Origin: Clostridiales bacterium
GTDB lineage: Bacteria; Bacillota; Clostridia; Peptostreptococcales; Anaerovoracaceae
Direction of reading: 5' to 3'
Assembly: GCA_012515135.1 (NCBI GenBank)
Contig: JAAYYX010000045.1
Span: forward strand, 1-7,385
Length of the DNA: 7,385 nucleotides
Shown here: piece after piece, positions 6,768 through 7,385 of the stretch
Layout: each line of letters opens with the position of its first letter
How positions within the stretch are numbered: the stretch's first letter is position 1
Notes under the pieces: model-generated
What the model was told of the DNA's origin: nothing
Seen by the model: the letters and a program-made list of their open reading frames with translations, nothing else
The model's database searches: none
Translations under genes and position numbers: made by a program

Positions 6768-7287
6768 TAGCAGATCTTTCAAAATAAGGAACCGGCCTTA
6801 TATGTATGCCATAGTTGCGGCTATAATAGTCTTTATACTGGTGGCGCCGGAGGTGAATGAAGGCAAGGCGATGGATCCAACCATAAAAGACGGCAGTTTC
6901 GTGGTAATGACAAAAGAGCGTTATTCACAAAAACGCGGCGCACCGGATCTGGGGCAGGTGGTAATACTGGAAAAGACCGCCGCAAAAGAGCTTTCCGAGG
7001 ACAACATAATAGCAAGAGTGACCGGCCTGCCGGGAGACAGAATAAAAATACAGGCGGGCACATTTTACAGAAACGGCAAAGAATATAATGTCAAGAATGC
7101 AAAGGGCAGCCTGGGCGGTAATGTGGATCTGAAACTCAAAGAAAATGAAGTGTTCCTTCTTTGCGATAACAGAGATACTGTAATGGACAGCAGAGCAAAA
7201 GAACTGGGACCCGTGGATATGGACATGATAAGGGGAAATGCGAAATGGACACTTTGGCCCCTTTCCCATATGGGAGGAATAAAATAA
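6748..7287 (+). CDS. Signal peptidase I homologue lacking the catalytic Ser/Lys dyad (predicted inactive)
   Basis: This 179-residue protein has the architecture of a Gram-positive type I signal peptidase: a short basic cytoplasmic head, one membrane anchor (about 18-34) and an extracytoplasmic S26-type domain. The conserved boxes are present but altered. Box B reads GKAMDPTIKDG (39-49) where active enzymes have Ser-Met-x-Pro, so the nucleophile is Ala41. Box D reads IARVTGLPGD (88-97) where active enzymes have Lys-Arg-Val, so the general base is Ala89. Box E reads CDNRDTVMDSR (139-149), with Val145 in place of the Ser that contacts the Lys and Cys139 for Gly, while Asp147 and Arg149 remain. 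The frame is intact and the length normal, so it is not a decaying pseudogene by eye. It overlaps the preceding gene by 20 bp and directly abuts a second, Ser-containing signal peptidase gene. Possible roles are a chaperone, regulator or partner of the active enzyme; none is shown. Confidence 0.9.
   Translation: MSQGKYDSRSFKIRNRPYMYAIVAAIIVFILVAPEVNEGKAMDPTIKDGSFVVMTKERYSQKRGAPDLGQVVILEKTAAKELSEDNIIARVTGLPGDRIKIQAGTFYRNGKEYNVKNAKGSLGGNVDLKLKENEVFLLCDNRDTVMDSRAKELGPVDMDMIRGNAKWTLWPLSHMGGIK
7273..7277 (+). promoter_or_regulatory. Ribosome binding site of the second signal peptidase
   Basis: GGAGG lies 10 nt before the ATG at 7288, within the last codons of the preceding gene. The stop and start codons abut (TAAATG), a layout for re-initiation by terminating ribosomes. 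Confidence 0.8.
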
Positions 7288-7385
7288 ATGAAAGCTCTTA
7301 TCAGAGATATACTTATAGCTTTAGCAATAGCCATTGCTGTATCATGTTTGATAAGACCTGTAATAGTAAAAGAGACCTCCATGGA
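7288..7385 (+). CDS. lepB: Signal peptidase I, 3'-truncated by window edge
   Basis: Type I signal peptidase removes signal peptides from secreted proteins at the outer face of the membrane. Only 32 full codons are visible. They read as a short head (MKALIRD), a membrane anchor (about residues 8-22, ILIALAIAIAVSCLI), then RPVIVKETSM, which matches box B of the family just after the anchor. Ser31, next to Met32, is the expected nucleophile, unlike the Ala in the gene upstream. The catalytic Lys region lies outside the window, so activity is inferred from this box alone. It is translationally coupled to the predicted inactive homologue. Confidence 0.82.
   Translation, partial: MKALIRDILIALAIAIAVSCLIRPVIVKETSM

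Noticed and set aside
6748..7287. The idea that the inactive signal peptidase is a degenerate pseudogene
   Set aside because: The frame is intact, the ribosome binding site and coupling are good, and non-catalytic conserved motifs (LPGD, DNR, DSR) are retained, which suggests selection for a non-catalytic role.

Overview
The window looks like chromosomal housekeeping DNA from a low-to-moderate-GC Gram-positive anaerobe, most likely a member of the Clostridia (Bacillota). This is inferred from strong AGGAG-type ribosome binding sites, frequent ATA (Ile) and AGA/AGG (Arg) codons, a Firmicute-type nicotinate phosphoribosyltransferase, the class II aldolase type found in clostridia and amitochondriate protists, and Gram-positive-style tandem signal peptidases. 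No mobile element, CRISPR array, tRNA or rRNA gene is seen. The species cannot be named from the sequence alone.

Region 1 (1-4381, + strand) is a tight run of three genes. It begins inside uvrA (nucleotide excision repair ATPase, 5' end cut by the window edge). A 10-TM EamA/DMT-family transporter follows, starting at a TTG codon, and then nicotinate phosphoribosyltransferase (pncB, NAD salvage), whose start overlaps the transporter's end by 17 bp. An 11-bp-stem terminator at 4440-4465 closes this run and also serves the convergent operon.

Region 2 (4530-5657, - strand) is a two-gene operon. An unrecognised 57-residue single-pass membrane protein lies 15 nt upstream of a class II fructose-1,6-bisphosphate aldolase (fba). 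The aldolase's ribosome binding site begins 3 nt after the small gene's stop codon.

Region 3 (5780-7385, + strand) is a divergent operon. A promoter-like TTTACA-15-TATAAT sits so close to the first gene that the mRNA may be leaderless. The order is an RluC/RluD-family pseudouridine synthase, then a signal peptidase I homologue overlapping it by 20 bp, then a second signal peptidase I starting right after the previous stop (TAAATG) and cut by the window end.

The most interesting item is that first signal peptidase I homologue. The fold motifs are kept, but the catalytic Ser is Ala41, the catalytic Lys is Ala89, and the box E Ser is Val145, so it should be proteolytically dead. The downstream copy keeps the nucleophile Ser (S31 in a Thr-Ser-Met context). 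A dead/active pair of this kind recalls S. aureus SpsA/SpsB and the non-catalytic SipA of streptococcal pilus loci. Its function here is unknown.
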